Source: Komagataeibacter oboediens
Lineage (GTDB): Bacteria; Pseudomonadota; Alphaproteobacteria; Acetobacterales; Acetobacteraceae
Assembly (NCBI RefSeq): GCF_003207815.1
Contig: NZ_NKTX01000003.1
Span: 62,001 to 126,000 of the forward strand
Length of the DNA stretch: 64,000 nt
Direction: 5' to 3'
Positions 50,147 to 59,255 of the stretch are shown here, piece after piece. Under the pieces are notes generated by a model that was not told where the DNA came from, did not search any database, and worked only from the letters and a program-made list of their open reading frames with translations. Both the position numbers and the translations under genes were made by a program. Each line of letters starts with the position of its first letter. Position 1 is the stretch's first letter.

Positions 50147-51529
50147 TCAGGCGGTGCGGCGGTTCAGCAGGCGCGCGGCGCTGCACAGCATGCCGATAAA
50201 GGCGACAATCGACCCGAAGCCCAGGCAGCTGCGCTCCGCATCATGCGTGATCAGGCCAAAGGCCATGGCCACGAACATGGCCCCGGTGGCCTGCCCGCAC
50301 TGCCGCGCGATCTGCACCATGCCCGACGCGCTGCCTGAACGCCCCGGCGGGGCCGTCACCATCATGATGCGGTTGTTGGGCGGCTGGAAAATCCCGAACC
50401 CCATCCCCGCGATCGTGATGCGCCATGCAATGTCGAACCAGCCCGGATGTGGTGGCAGGTTATAAAGCAGCAGAAACCCCATTGAGGTGATGAACAGTCC
50501 TACCGATGACAGGATGGCGGCCGGAATGCGGTCCGCCAGCCGGCTGATGACGGGGGATACGGCCATGATGCCAACCGGCCACGGTGTCATCAGCAATCCC
50601 ACGATGGACGGGGGATAATGGAACATGGACTGCAGCGTGAACGGGAAGGAGATCATGAACAGGTTGGAGGATACGAAGCCCACGAATCCCACCAGCGTCC
50701 CGGTGCGGAAGGCCGGGATACGTAGCATGTCCACCGGAAACATGGGGTGTTCGCGCCCGCGCTGTCGGCGCACCAGCAGCCAGCCCGCGCCGATCCCGGC
50801 CAGCAGCAGTAAGATGACCTGCGCCATGCCCGCGTGATGCGCCACCGAATCCCCCGCCATGATCAGCGCGCCAAAGGTCAGCACGTTCAGCAGGGCGCTG
50901 ATCCCGTCGAATGTTCCCGCGCTGACAGGCGTGCGCGGCAGCGAAACCAGCGCCAGCACAAGGGCTGTCACCCCCAGCGGAATGTTGATCAGGAACAGCC
51001 ATGGCCATGACGCGACCGTCAGGATGATGGAGGCGACCGTCGGGCCACCCCCTACGCCCAGCGCCACCATCACGCCATTCAGGGCGATGCCGCGACCCAG
51101 TATGGCATGGGGATAGATGAAGCGGATCAGCGCGATGCTGACGCTCATGATACATGCGCCCCCCACGCCCTGCACCGCCCGCGCCAGCGACAGCATGAGC
51201 AGCGAATGGGACAGTGCGCAGAACAGTGACGCCACCGTCAGCAGCGCCAGCCCGATCTGGCACAGCCGCGCAAAACCGATGCGCGAGCCCAGGGCCGCCA
51301 TGGGCAGCAGCGAGACCACGCTGGCCAACTGGTAGGAATTGACGATCCATACCGCCGAAGCCGGGGAAACATGGATGTCCTGCGCGATGGTGGGCAGGGC
51401 CACGTTGGCGATGGCGTAATCCAGCAGCGCCAGCAGTACCGACAGCGCCACGGCGCTGACCGCCCGGACGCGGGCCGCACCATGCAGGCCTTCGCCTTCG
51501 GTCAGGACAGGGGTCGATCGGGGGGGCAT
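50147..51529 (-). CDS. MFS transporter, DHA2 (EmrB/QacA-like) drug exporter family
   Basis: Major facilitator of 460 residues. ALLDYAIANVALPTIAQDI is motif D1 near the N-terminus, ARAVQGVGGACIMSVSIALI follows, and motif C appears as GVMVALGVGGGPTVASIIL, typical of antiporters. The helix count is consistent with 14 membrane segments. Substrate unknown; multidrug or metabolite export is usual. Alone on the minus strand, it converges with the purine permease. Confidence 0.85.
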   Translation of the reverse strand: MPPRSTPVLTEGEGLHGAARVRAVSAVALSVLLALLDYAIANVALPTIAQDIHVSPASAVWIVNSYQLASVVSLLPMAALGSRIGFARLCQIGLALLTVASLFCALSHSLLMLSLARAVQGVGGACIMSVSIALIRFIYPHAILGRGIALNGVMVALGVGGGPTVASIILTVASWPWLFLINIPLGVTALVLALVSLPRTPVSAGTFDGISALLNVLTFGALIMAGDSVAHHAGMAQVILLLLAGIGAGWLLVRRQRGREHPMFPVDMLRIPAFRTGTLVGFVGFVSSNLFMISFPFTLQSMFHYPPSIVGLLMTPWPVGIMAVSPVISRLADRIPAAILSSVGLFITSMGFLLLYNLPPHPGWFDIAWRITIAGMGFGIFQPPNNRIMMVTAPPGRSGSASGMVQIARQCGQATGAMFVAMAFGLITHDAERSCLGFGSIVAFIGMLCSAARLLNRRTA

Positions 51530-51647
51530 GGCAGCGGCTTTTCAGACGGGAAGGAAATTATGGTTTTGATAGTGAAACATTATATGGCCCTGCAGCAGGG
51601 GTATCAATAGTCGCCCATTGCAGGGGGGATGCCGCAGGACAGGTCCG

Positions 51648-52928
51648 TCATCCTTCCGCCAGCAGAGCGCGCTGGCCGATGTCATGGCGGTAGATGCCAT
51701 CGGGCCAGTCAATGACCCTGACCGCACTATATGCGCGGTCACGGGCCTGCTGCAGTGTGTCGCCCGTCGCGCAGACCGCAAGCACGCGCCCGCCCGCGGC
51801 AACCAGTTCGTCCGCTGCATTCCGTTTCGTGCCCGCCTGGAATACATGCACCCCCGGCATGGCTTCGGCGGTCGCGATATCGCGGATCACCCCGCCCGTT
51901 ACCGGCGTGCCGGGATAGCCGCGCGCGGCCATGACCACGCTTACGGAGGACTGGTTGGCAAAACGGATATCTGTCTGATCCAGCTGCCCCTTTGCCACGG
52001 CGGCAAGGGCGGCCAGCAGGTCGCTTTCGAGCCGGATCAGCAGGGCCTGCGCTTCCGGATCCCCAAGGCGGACATTATATTCGATCAGTTGCGGGCCGGT
52101 TGCGGTCAGCATGAGGCCCGCGAAAATGATGCCGGTGAACGGCGTGCCCCGACGCACCATTTCGCGCAGCATGGGCCGTACCAGCAGGTCCAGGGCGGCT
52201 TCCTGCTGTTCACGGTCAAAACCGGTGGGGGGGGAGACCGCGCCCATCCCGCCGGTATTGGGGCCGGTATCGCCATCGCCAATGCGCTTGTGGTCCTGTG
52301 CCGCGCCAATCAGCACGGCGGTTTCCCCCGCGCAGAACGCGAACAGGGATACCTCGTCGCCCATCAGGCAGTCCTCGATTACCACGCTGTGGCCCGCCTG
52401 TCCCAGCGTGCCGTCGGTCATCATGTCGGTAATGGCCTGTTCGGCTTCAGGCACGGTCTGCGCCACCACCACGCCCTTGCCTGCCGCAAGGCCGTCGGCT
52501 TTCACCACCACGGGCGCCCCATGCCGGCGGACATAGTCCAGCGCGGGACCGGCAGCGTCAAAGCGTTCCCATCGCGCGGTGGGGATGCCTGCCGCATCGC
52601 ACACTTCCTTGGTGAAGGTCTTGCTGCCCTCCAGTGCGGCGGCGGCCTGCGTGGGGCCGGCGCAGGGAATGCCCGCCTTCGCGCACGCATCGGCAATACC
52701 TGCCACCAGCGGGGCTTCGGGGCCGGGTATGACCAGGTCGATGCCTTCCTGCCGCGCCAGTGCGATCAGTTCTGGCACGTCATCAGCGCGCACGGCGCAG
52801 TTCGTGCCCAGAACGGCGGTGCCGGGATTGCCCGGCGCAATGAACAGGGCGTCAAGCAATGGCGACCGCGCAATGGCAGCGGCCATGGCATGTTCACGTC
52901 CGCCTGATCCAATCAGCAGCACCCGCAT
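51648..52928 (-). CDS. purD: Phosphoribosylamine-glycine ligase
   Basis: ATP-grasp enzyme of purine synthesis (GAR synthetase), 426 residues. MRVLLIGSGGREHAMA at the N-terminus, GPEAPLVAGIADAC, PVVVKADGLAAGKGVVVA, TGGMGAVSPP and FNVR-like EYNVRLGDPEAQALL are classic. The start at 52928 gives the standard N-terminus. It is divergent from xseA with a 67-bp spacer. Confidence 0.97.
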   Translation of the reverse strand: MRVLLIGSGGREHAMAAAIARSPLLDALFIAPGNPGTAVLGTNCAVRADDVPELIALARQEGIDLVIPGPEAPLVAGIADACAKAGIPCAGPTQAAAALEGSKTFTKEVCDAAGIPTARWERFDAAGPALDYVRRHGAPVVVKADGLAAGKGVVVAQTVPEAEQAITDMMTDGTLGQAGHSVVIEDCLMGDEVSLFAFCAGETAVLIGAAQDHKRIGDGDTGPNTGGMGAVSPPTGFDREQQEAALDLLVRPMLREMVRRGTPFTGIIFAGLMLTATGPQLIEYNVRLGDPEAQALLIRLESDLLAALAAVAKGQLDQTDIRFANQSSVSVVMAARGYPGTPVTGGVIRDIATAEAMPGVHVFQAGTKRNAADELVAAGGRVLAVCATGDTLQQARDRAYSAVRVIDWPDGIYRHDIGQRALLAEG

Positions 52929-52995
52929 TACTCTGTTTCTCCCGTTTTTCATCTCGGCCCTTTCGGGGTGGCCGTCTCTATCATACCTTGCGCGA

Positions 52996-54456
52996 ATGGA
53001 TGAACAGTTTCCCGACTCCGGTCGCACCATGGGCGGCAATACCCCGGAATTTTCGGTTGCCGAGATTTCAGGGGCCATCCGCCGGGTGCTTGAAGGCACA
53101 TTTGGCCGCATTCGCGTGCGTGGCGAAATCACGGAATTCAAGCGCTATCCGTCCGGTCACCTGTATTTCTCGCTCAAGGATGAAGGGGGCAAGCTGTCCT
53201 CCGTCGTATGGCGGGGCACGGTGTCCCGGCTGGGGCTGAAACCCGAAAACGGTGTTGAAGTCATCGCCACGGGCAAGATTTCATCCTACGGCGAACGATC
53301 TTCCTACCAGATGGTGATCGACCGGCTGGAATATGCGGGCGAAGGCGCACTGCTGGCCCGGATTGAACGCCTGCGTCTGCGCCTTGCGGCGGACGGCCTG
53401 TTCGATGCGGAGCGCAAGCGGCCATTGCCCTTCCTGCCGCGCGTGATCGGGGTGGTCACGTCGGCGCAGGGGGCCGTGCTGCATGACATCCGCACCACCA
53501 TTGCCCGCCGGTTTCCCCATCCGGTCCTCGTCTGGCCGGTGCCGGTGCAGGGGGAGGGCGCGGCCGAACGGATTGCGCAGGCGGTTGCGGGATTCGATGC
53601 GACTGAAGGCCATGGCGGCGTGCCGCGTCCCGATGTGCTGATTGTCGCGCGCGGTGGCGGATCGCTTGAGGACCTGATGGCCTTCAATGACGAAGCCGTG
53701 CTCCGCGCGGTGGCGGCATGCCGCATTCCGGTGATTTCTGCCGTGGGGCATGAAACGGATACGACACTGATCGATTTCGTGTCCGACCGCCGGGCACCTA
53801 CGCCCACGGCGGCGGCTGAAATGGCTGTACCTGTACGGGCCGAGCTGGAGGCGGCCCTTGCGCAGCGTGACGCACGCCTGCGTGGTGGCCTTGAGCGTAC
53901 GCTGCAGCTGGCGCGCGCGCGGCTGGACCGGGCGGCGGCGGGGCTGCCTGACCTGCCCGCCGTGGTTGAAAATGCCCGGCGGCGGCTGGATGATCGCGCC
54001 TATCGGCTGGATCTGGCACTGCCGACCCGTATGGAGCAGTTGCGCAGTCGCCTGCGCAACGCATCCGACCGGCTGCCCGCCCCGCAGATGGTCCTTGCCC
54101 TGCGCCGTGCGGATCTTGCACGCATTGACGCGGCTAGCCAGCAGGCCATGGCCGGTTTCCTGCACCGCCGGGTGTCCACGCTGCGCGGCCTGCGCGTGCC
54201 GCCCGCCATTCTGGTGTCACAGCTGCGCGCCAGCACCAGCCGCCTTGCCGGGGCGGGGGGACAGCTGGATTCGCTGTCCCCGCAGGCCGTGCTGGAACGC
54301 GGCTATGTGCTGGTGACCGACAGGGCGGGCCGGCCTCTGGCGCATGCGGCACAGGCCCGGCGGGCGACACAGGTGACCATGACCTTCGCCGATGGCAAGG
54401 TTGTGGCCCGTCCCCTAAGATCGGGGGAAACGGAACAGGGGCATTTGGATCTGTAA
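52996..54456 (+). CDS. xseA: Exodeoxyribonuclease VII large subunit
   Basis: Subunit of the ssDNA exonuclease ExoVII, 486 residues. An N-terminal OB-fold (VRGEITEFKRYPSGHLYFSLKDE) is followed by the catalytic core (VTSAQGAVLHDIRTTIARRFP, VARGGGSLEDLMAFNDEAV, SAVGHETDTTLIDFVSDRRAPTP) and a coiled-coil C-terminus. The frame is open upstream over purD, but the ATG at 52996 (MDEQFP) fits the family. Stop and next start overlap (TAATG). Confidence 0.96.
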   Translation: MDEQFPDSGRTMGGNTPEFSVAEISGAIRRVLEGTFGRIRVRGEITEFKRYPSGHLYFSLKDEGGKLSSVVWRGTVSRLGLKPENGVEVIATGKISSYGERSSYQMVIDRLEYAGEGALLARIERLRLRLAADGLFDAERKRPLPFLPRVIGVVTSAQGAVLHDIRTTIARRFPHPVLVWPVPVQGEGAAERIAQAVAGFDATEGHGGVPRPDVLIVARGGGSLEDLMAFNDEAVLRAVAACRIPVISAVGHETDTTLIDFVSDRRAPTPTAAAEMAVPVRAELEAALAQRDARLRGGLERTLQLARARLDRAAAGLPDLPAVVENARRRLDDRAYRLDLALPTRMEQLRSRLRNASDRLPAPQMVLALRRADLARIDAASQQAMAGFLHRRVSTLRGLRVPPAILVSQLRASTSRLAGAGGQLDSLSPQAVLERGYVLVTDRAGRPLAHAAQARRATQVTMTFADGKVVARPLRSGETEQGHLDL

Positions 54457-54854
54457 TGCATATACACGCACGTAACAGGACACTTTCGCCGTGGTTGTGC
54501 GCTATGGGCGCGGTCGTGCTGCTGGCGGGATGCGCGGGACACGGTGCGCCCCGGACAGCGTCGCGCCCCGCCGTGGCTCCGGCGTCGTCGGGGCATATCC
54601 CCCCGCAGGATTTCGCCCCCGGCCTGACGGGGGAGGAAGGTGCGCCACCACAGGGTGTCGTCCTGACAAATGATCCCTCCGCGCCAGCGGATACGCCCCT
54701 GTGTGGCCATGCCGCGCGGGAGGCGAACGCCATAGGGGCCGCCGTTCACCCCGATATCACCCCCACCGCCAGCAGCTGCGCCGCCAATGCGTGTTTCGAT
54801 GCGCAGACCGGCACCTATATCGCCGCTGACGGCAGCCGCCGGGTCTGCCGCTAG
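54456..54854 (+). CDS. Small predicted lipoprotein
   Basis: A 132-residue protein with an n-region, hydrophobic core and lipobox LLAGCAG (Cys26), so it is probably a lipoprotein. The rest is Ala/Pro-rich and low in structure, with four Cys in the C-terminal half (TPLCGHA, SSCAANACFD, RRVCR) that could form disulfides. No known domain. Translation is coupled to xseA by a 1-nt overlap. Function unknown. Confidence 0.7.
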   Translation: MHIHARNRTLSPWLCAMGAVVLLAGCAGHGAPRTASRPAVAPASSGHIPPQDFAPGLTGEEGAPPQGVVLTNDPSAPADTPLCGHAAREANAIGAAVHPDITPTASSCAANACFDAQTGTYIAADGSRRVCR

Positions 54855-54957
54855 CGGCCCGGCCGCATATGCTGCATGGGTCATATGCCGCGCGTGGGCA
54901 GGCGGAAACCATATTCCGATTGACTTGGTCCGGATGGATGGTTGACCCTCACCTTCC

Positions 54958-55419
54958 ATGAGCCTCCCCCCTTCATCCGGCAGCATAGGTGACCCGCAGG
55001 CCACGGTACACATGTTCCCCCTCAAGCGCATGCTGTCGCTGCGCGAGGCCGCGGAATATGTCGGTATCACGCTGCTGCGGCTGCGTAGCCTGCGTCTTGT
55101 GAACGCAGGCCCCCACGCCGCCATGCGCAGCAAGAACGGGGTGATGTTCCGGATCGAGGATCTGGACGATTATGTGGACGGCCTGTACCGCCGCGCCAAC
55201 ATTTCCCATACCGAACAGGCACGACACCGTAATGAATGGCGCGGCAGGCTGGCCGCCCTGCCAGAAGAGGCACGGGGCGGCATATCCGATTCCTTCATGC
55301 AGATCGTCACCCGTGACGAACTGCTGGAAAAAGGGGCCAACCGGGGGTTCCGTGTCCTGTTCCTTGGCGGGCTGTGCCTGATTTTCCTGTCCCATACGCC
55401 GCTGATCTGGCGGCTGTAG
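54958..55419 (+). CDS. HTH protein with C-terminal membrane helix
   Basis: A 153-residue protein. Residues about 22-75 look like a MerR/excisionase-type winged helix (MLSLREAAEYVGITLLRLRSLR, then SKNGVMFRIEDLDDYVDGL). The middle is charged and helical. The last 25 residues form one membrane helix (GFRVLFLGGLCLIFLSHTPLIW). A DNA-binding-like fold tied to the membrane is unusual. The ribosome binding site is weak; starts at 55012 or 55030 are possible. It may regulate or scaffold; no target can be named. Confidence 0.6.
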   Translation: MSLPPSSGSIGDPQATVHMFPLKRMLSLREAAEYVGITLLRLRSLRLVNAGPHAAMRSKNGVMFRIEDLDDYVDGLYRRANISHTEQARHRNEWRGRLAALPEEARGGISDSFMQIVTRDELLEKGANRGFRVLFLGGLCLIFLSHTPLIWRL

Positions 55420-55523
55420 GGTGATGCGGCGGGCATTTCGGTGAAAATGCGTTTTTTTGCCTGTGCGGGTATGTTCTTTCGACATACGATCCGCTACGCA
55501 GAAACCACGATAGCGGAACAATA

Positions 55524-56264
55524 ATGGATCGGATAATGACAGGTATGCGCAGCAGCACTATGGCCCGGACCGGATACGCGCGGCTGTGTGGCGCACTTTG
55601 TGGGGCGGCACTTGCCCTGACCCCTGTCCTTGCCATGGCGCAGGACGCTGGTGGCGGTCAGCAGCAGGCACCCATACTGCCCATGCCGCCCGTGCCTGAA
55701 TTCAAGCCGCTGCCCGCGGGCACGAAGCCTGCCGCGCCTGTCATCGGCATTTTTAATACCCAGCAGATCATGGCGCAGTCCACCGCCGTGCAGAAACTGC
55801 AGACCGAACTGGGCGCCCGCCGCGAGGCGCTGGTGCGCGACGTGCGCGCCGAGGATGCGCAGCTTCAGGCCGTGCGCCAGTCCATCATCAAGGCAGGCAA
55901 GGCACCCACGCCGGAACAGCAGCAGGAGCTGCAGAAGCGCGTGAACGCCGACCGCACCAAGTTTGGTAACCGTAACCGGATTCTGGAAGAAGACGCGCAG
56001 GTTGCCCTGAACCAGGTGCAGCGTGAAATGCAGCAGATCGTCAGCGCCATCGCTTCCGCGCGCGGCATGACCATGGTGCTGCAGGCTGGCACCGCCGCCC
56101 TGCATGACAACAGTCTGGATATCAGCGATCAGGTCGTGACCTACCTCAATCAGGCGCTGCCGTCGGTGTACCTGCCCGGTCCCACGGAAGACCCTGAGGA
56201 AATCGCCAAGAGCGGCAAATACCCGGTCATGCCGTTCCAGCCCTCTGATGGTGGTGGAGAATAA
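55524..56264 (+). CDS. OmpH/Skp family periplasmic chaperone
   Basis: A 246-residue protein with a signal peptide (LCGALCGAALALTPVLAMAQ) and a Pro-rich linker. An OmpH/Skp core follows: IGIFNTQQIMAQSTAVQKLQTELGARREAL, a long helical hairpin (about 80-185) and a closing VVTYLNQALPSVYLP. Skp-like proteins escort unfolded outer-membrane proteins. The usual bamA and lpx neighbours are absent here. Convergent with ybaK. Confidence 0.85.
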   Translation: MDRIMTGMRSSTMARTGYARLCGALCGAALALTPVLAMAQDAGGGQQQAPILPMPPVPEFKPLPAGTKPAAPVIGIFNTQQIMAQSTAVQKLQTELGARREALVRDVRAEDAQLQAVRQSIIKAGKAPTPEQQQELQKRVNADRTKFGNRNRILEEDAQVALNQVQREMQQIVSAIASARGMTMVLQAGTAALHDNSLDISDQVVTYLNQALPSVYLPGPTEDPEEIAKSGKYPVMPFQPSDGGGE

Positions 56265-56326
56265 TCACCCACGCATGAACCCGTCCCGCAACAGGCCCCT
56301 GCATATGCAGGGGTGAGCGGACCGGA

Positions 56327-56800
56327 TCAGGCTAGCAGGTCGGCTGTAATCGCGTCTGTCGCCGCCACGGCGTCGGCAGGCGACAGCCGGACCAGATAGC
56401 CACGTTTTCCCCCGTTTATGACCACATAAGGCTGTGCCAGCGCGTCTTGCGCCAGTGCTGTCGGCACGCGCCGACGCTGCCCGAACGGGCTGATCCCGCC
56501 CACGCGGAAACCCGTGCTGCGTTCGGCGGTGGGCGGTGGCATCATTTCGGCTGACTTGCCGCCAAAGGCTGCAGCGACTTTCTTCATGCTCAGCGTCGCC
56601 GCGACCGGCACCACGACACAGGCCGGGCGTGCGTCCACCATGACCATCAGTGTCTTGAACACGCGTGCGGGGTCTTCCCCGATCGATGCGGCGGCATGGT
56701 TGCCAGTCTGTCCCGCGCCGGGATCATAGTCATATTCAATGACGGTGAAGGCCACGCCAGCTTTTTCCAATGCCGCCGTGGCGGGTGTTGCCCTGCTCAT
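56327..56800 (-). CDS. ybaK: Cys-tRNA(Pro) deacylase, YbaK/EbsC family
   Basis: Edits mischarged Cys-tRNA(Pro), 157 residues. RVFKTLMVMVDARPACVVVPV, LSMKKVAAAFGGKSAEMM, GFRVGGISPFGQRRRVPT and the C-terminal GKRGYLVRLSPAD are typical. The start at 56800 (MSRATPATAA) has AAGGGAAG upstream. It carries GGISPFG, the conserved substrate-site loop. Confident. Confidence 0.93.
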   Translation of the reverse strand: MSRATPATAALEKAGVAFTVIEYDYDPGAGQTGNHAAASIGEDPARVFKTLMVMVDARPACVVVPVAATLSMKKVAAAFGGKSAEMMPPPTAERSTGFRVGGISPFGQRRRVPTALAQDALAQPYVVINGGKRGYLVRLSPADAVAATDAITADLLA

Positions 56801-56853
56801 GCTTCCCTTCTTTATCCTGAAGACCATTTCAGAAGACGTTACTGGTCATAAAG

Positions 56854-56934
56854 AATAAAATTTTTTGGTGAAGCTTTTTTCAAAAAGCTCCGCGACCGCC
56901 ACCTTCTGTGAAAAAAGATGGCACTCAAAAACGT
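56854..56934 (+). repeat. Dispersed two-hairpin repeat, copy 6
   Basis: AAAATTTTTTGGTG, a perfect GAAGCTTTTTTC/AAAAAGCTC hairpin and a second, weaker one (ACCGCCACCTTC with GAAAAAAGATGG). The flanking genes (ybaK, SDR) run in the same direction, the only copy not at a convergent junction. It is placed between the SDR 3' end and the ybaK start. Confidence 0.8.
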
Positions 56935-56961
56935 TTATTATATTTATCTGGAGACAATCTT

Positions 56962-57693
56962 TTACGTTTCCATATCGAAACGTATGCAGCCACCCTGCGG
57001 CTGGGGACCGGGCAGGCACAGGCTGACAATCCGGGGGGCGATGGCTTCGGGCGGCATCAGGCTTTTCTGGTCCAGTGCGGGCATGGCCAGCCGACGCAGC
57101 CGGGTCGCGACCATGCCGGGTTCAAACAGGTTGATGCGCAGCGGGCTGCCCTGTGGCATTTCACGTACCCATGTCCGTACAATGGCGTCCTGTGCTGCGC
57201 GCGTTGCTGCCACCAGTCCCCAGAACGGCTCCGGCACCTGCGCATGGTGGTCGGTCAGGAAGACGGCGCGTCCGGCCGGGCTGTGCTCCAGCAGTGGACC
57301 CAGCGTGCGGATCAGCCGCCATGTGGTCAGGGGACCGGCCTGCAGCCCCCGTTCCCAGTCTCCGGGCTGCATGTGGGAGAGGGGAGAGAGCAGGCCGAGT
57401 TCCCCTGCGCAATGGACCACACAGTCCAGCCTGCCGATCCGGGCCGCGATGGACGGGCCCAGCGTGTCCAGCTTTTCCCCGTCCAGCAGGTCAAGTGGCA
57501 GCAGGGTAGCGTTCTGCCCGGTGTGCTGGCGGACCAGGTCATCCGTGTGTTCCAGCCCACCCTGCGCGCGTGCGGTCAGGATGCACTGTGCACCCGCCTG
57601 CGCCAGCGCCACGGCGACCGCGCGCCCGATCCCCCGGCTGGCGCCGGTAATCAGGGCGACCCGTCCGGTCAGATCGGTCACGGAACCCGTCAT
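56962..57693 (-). CDS. SDR-fold protein with altered catalytic residues
   Basis: A 243-residue short-chain dehydrogenase/reductase. The cofactor motif TGASRGIGRAVA is intact at residues 17-28, and LDCVVHCAGELG marks the NAG-like turn. The catalytic YxxxK is not: the expected aYaasKaa reads LVAATRAA (Val and Arg). Either the enzyme is inactive or uses another arrangement. Overlaps the purF stop by 4 nt (ATGA), so it is co-translated with a purine gene; a related role is possible but not shown. Confidence 0.8.
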   Translation of the reverse strand: MTGSVTDLTGRVALITGASRGIGRAVAVALAQAGAQCILTARAQGGLEHTDDLVRQHTGQNATLLPLDLLDGEKLDTLGPSIAARIGRLDCVVHCAGELGLLSPLSHMQPGDWERGLQAGPLTTWRLIRTLGPLLEHSPAGRAVFLTDHHAQVPEPFWGLVAATRAAQDAIVRTWVREMPQGSPLRINLFEPGMVATRLRRLAMPALDQKSLMPPEAIAPRIVSLCLPGPQPQGGCIRFDMET

Positions 57694-59204
57694 GCAGGTT
57701 CGGGGTGGTGTTCGGCCTCGTAATCCACCAGTTCAATCGGATAGTCGCCGGTAAAGCAGGCGTCGCAGTAGCGGTTGGCCGCGCTCTTGCGGTCCTTGTA
57801 GCCCAGCGCGCGGTACAGCCCGTCAAAGGAAATGAAGGCAAGGCTGTCCACGCCGATCAGCTTGGCCATTTCCTCGATATTGTGCTGGGCGGCAAGAAGC
57901 TGGCTGCGTTCGGGCGTGTCGATGCCATAGAAACATGAATGCGTGGTCGGCGGAGAGGAAATGCGCATATGCACTTCCCTGGCGCCTGCCGCGCGGACCA
58001 TGTCCACGATCTTGCGCGATGTGGTGCCGCGCACGATGGAGTCATCGACCAGCACCACGCGCTTGCCATCCAGCACGGGGCGGTTGGTGGAATGTTTCAT
58101 TTTCACGCCCAGATTGCGGATCTGGTCGGTCGGCTCGATAAAGGTCCGGCCCACGTAATGGTTGCGGATGATGCCCAGTTCGAACGGGATGCCGCTTTCG
58201 GCTGCGAACCCCATGGCCGACGGCACGCCGGAATCGGGCACTGGCACGATCACGTCTGCGTCCACGGCGCTTTCGCGGGCCAGTTCCACGCCAATCTGCT
58301 TGCGGGTGTCATAGACGGCCTTGCCATCCATGACGGAATCGGGCCGGGCGAAATAGATGTATTCGAACACGCAGAAGCGCGACTGCTTGCTGTCGAACGG
58401 CTTGAGGGAACGGATGCCATCGTCATTGATGATCACGATTTCGCCCGGTTCCACGTCGCGCACGAACTCCGCGCCGACAATGTCCAGCGCACAGGTCTCA
58501 CTGGCCAGAACCCATTTGCCCTCCGAGCCATCTTCTTCGCGCAGGCGACCAAGGATAAGCGGACGCACGCCCAGCGGGTCGCGTACGCCAATCAGTTCAT
58601 TGCGTGACAGCACGATCAGGGAATACGCGCCCAGCACCTGCTTGAGCGCGTCAATCAGCCGGTCCACCACGTTGGAATACAGCGATATGGCGATCAGGTG
58701 GATGAATACCTCGCTGTCCGTGGTGGACTGGAAGATGCATCCCCGCCGCACCAGTGCCTTGCGCAGGGTTTCGGCATTGGTCAGGTTGCCGTTATGGGCC
58801 ACCGCCAGGCCACCGAATTCAAAATCGGCAAATAGCGGCTGCACGTTACGGATCAGTGTGGCCCCGGTTGTGGCGTACCGGTTGTGGCCCACGGCGCAGT
58901 GCCCCGGTAGTGTCGCCATGACGCGGGCATCGCCAAACACGTCGCCAACCAGCCCAAGTCCCTTGTGGGTATGGAAGCGTTCGCCATCATAGGACACGAT
59001 GCCGGAGGCTTCCTGCCCGCGATGCTGCAGGGCATGCAGCCCCAGCGCCGTCAGGGCGGCGGCATCCTTGGTGTTCCATACGCCAAAAACCCCGCATTCT
59101 TCATGCGGCTTGTCATCATCATGCCGCCACTGGGCGGCGATATCATCGCGTTCGTGCTGTGTTGTCGGATTGCCGGAAACAGCATGGAAGCAGGGACGGG
59201 ACAT
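57690..59204 (-). CDS. purF: Amidophosphoribosyltransferase
   Basis: First committed step of purine synthesis, 504 residues. After a 36-residue propeptide the catalytic Cys (C37, in EECGVFGVWN) would be exposed. GHNRYATTG, NGNLTNAETLR and the PRPP loop VVLVDDSIVRGTTSRKIVDMV are conserved. Cys residues in SPPTTHSCFYGID and YCDACFTGDYP suit the 4Fe-4S type. It follows cvpA and precedes the degenerate SDR. Confidence 0.97.
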   Translation of the reverse strand: MSRPCFHAVSGNPTTQHERDDIAAQWRHDDDKPHEECGVFGVWNTKDAAALTALGLHALQHRGQEASGIVSYDGERFHTHKGLGLVGDVFGDARVMATLPGHCAVGHNRYATTGATLIRNVQPLFADFEFGGLAVAHNGNLTNAETLRKALVRRGCIFQSTTDSEVFIHLIAISLYSNVVDRLIDALKQVLGAYSLIVLSRNELIGVRDPLGVRPLILGRLREEDGSEGKWVLASETCALDIVGAEFVRDVEPGEIVIINDDGIRSLKPFDSKQSRFCVFEYIYFARPDSVMDGKAVYDTRKQIGVELARESAVDADVIVPVPDSGVPSAMGFAAESGIPFELGIIRNHYVGRTFIEPTDQIRNLGVKMKHSTNRPVLDGKRVVLVDDSIVRGTTSRKIVDMVRAAGAREVHMRISSPPTTHSCFYGIDTPERSQLLAAQHNIEEMAKLIGVDSLAFISFDGLYRALGYKDRKSAANRYCDACFTGDYPIELVDYEAEHHPEPA

Positions 59205-59255
59205 GGTCAGCGATCTTTCCTTGACGGACGGGGGCGGAGGGTACCGACAGAAGGT

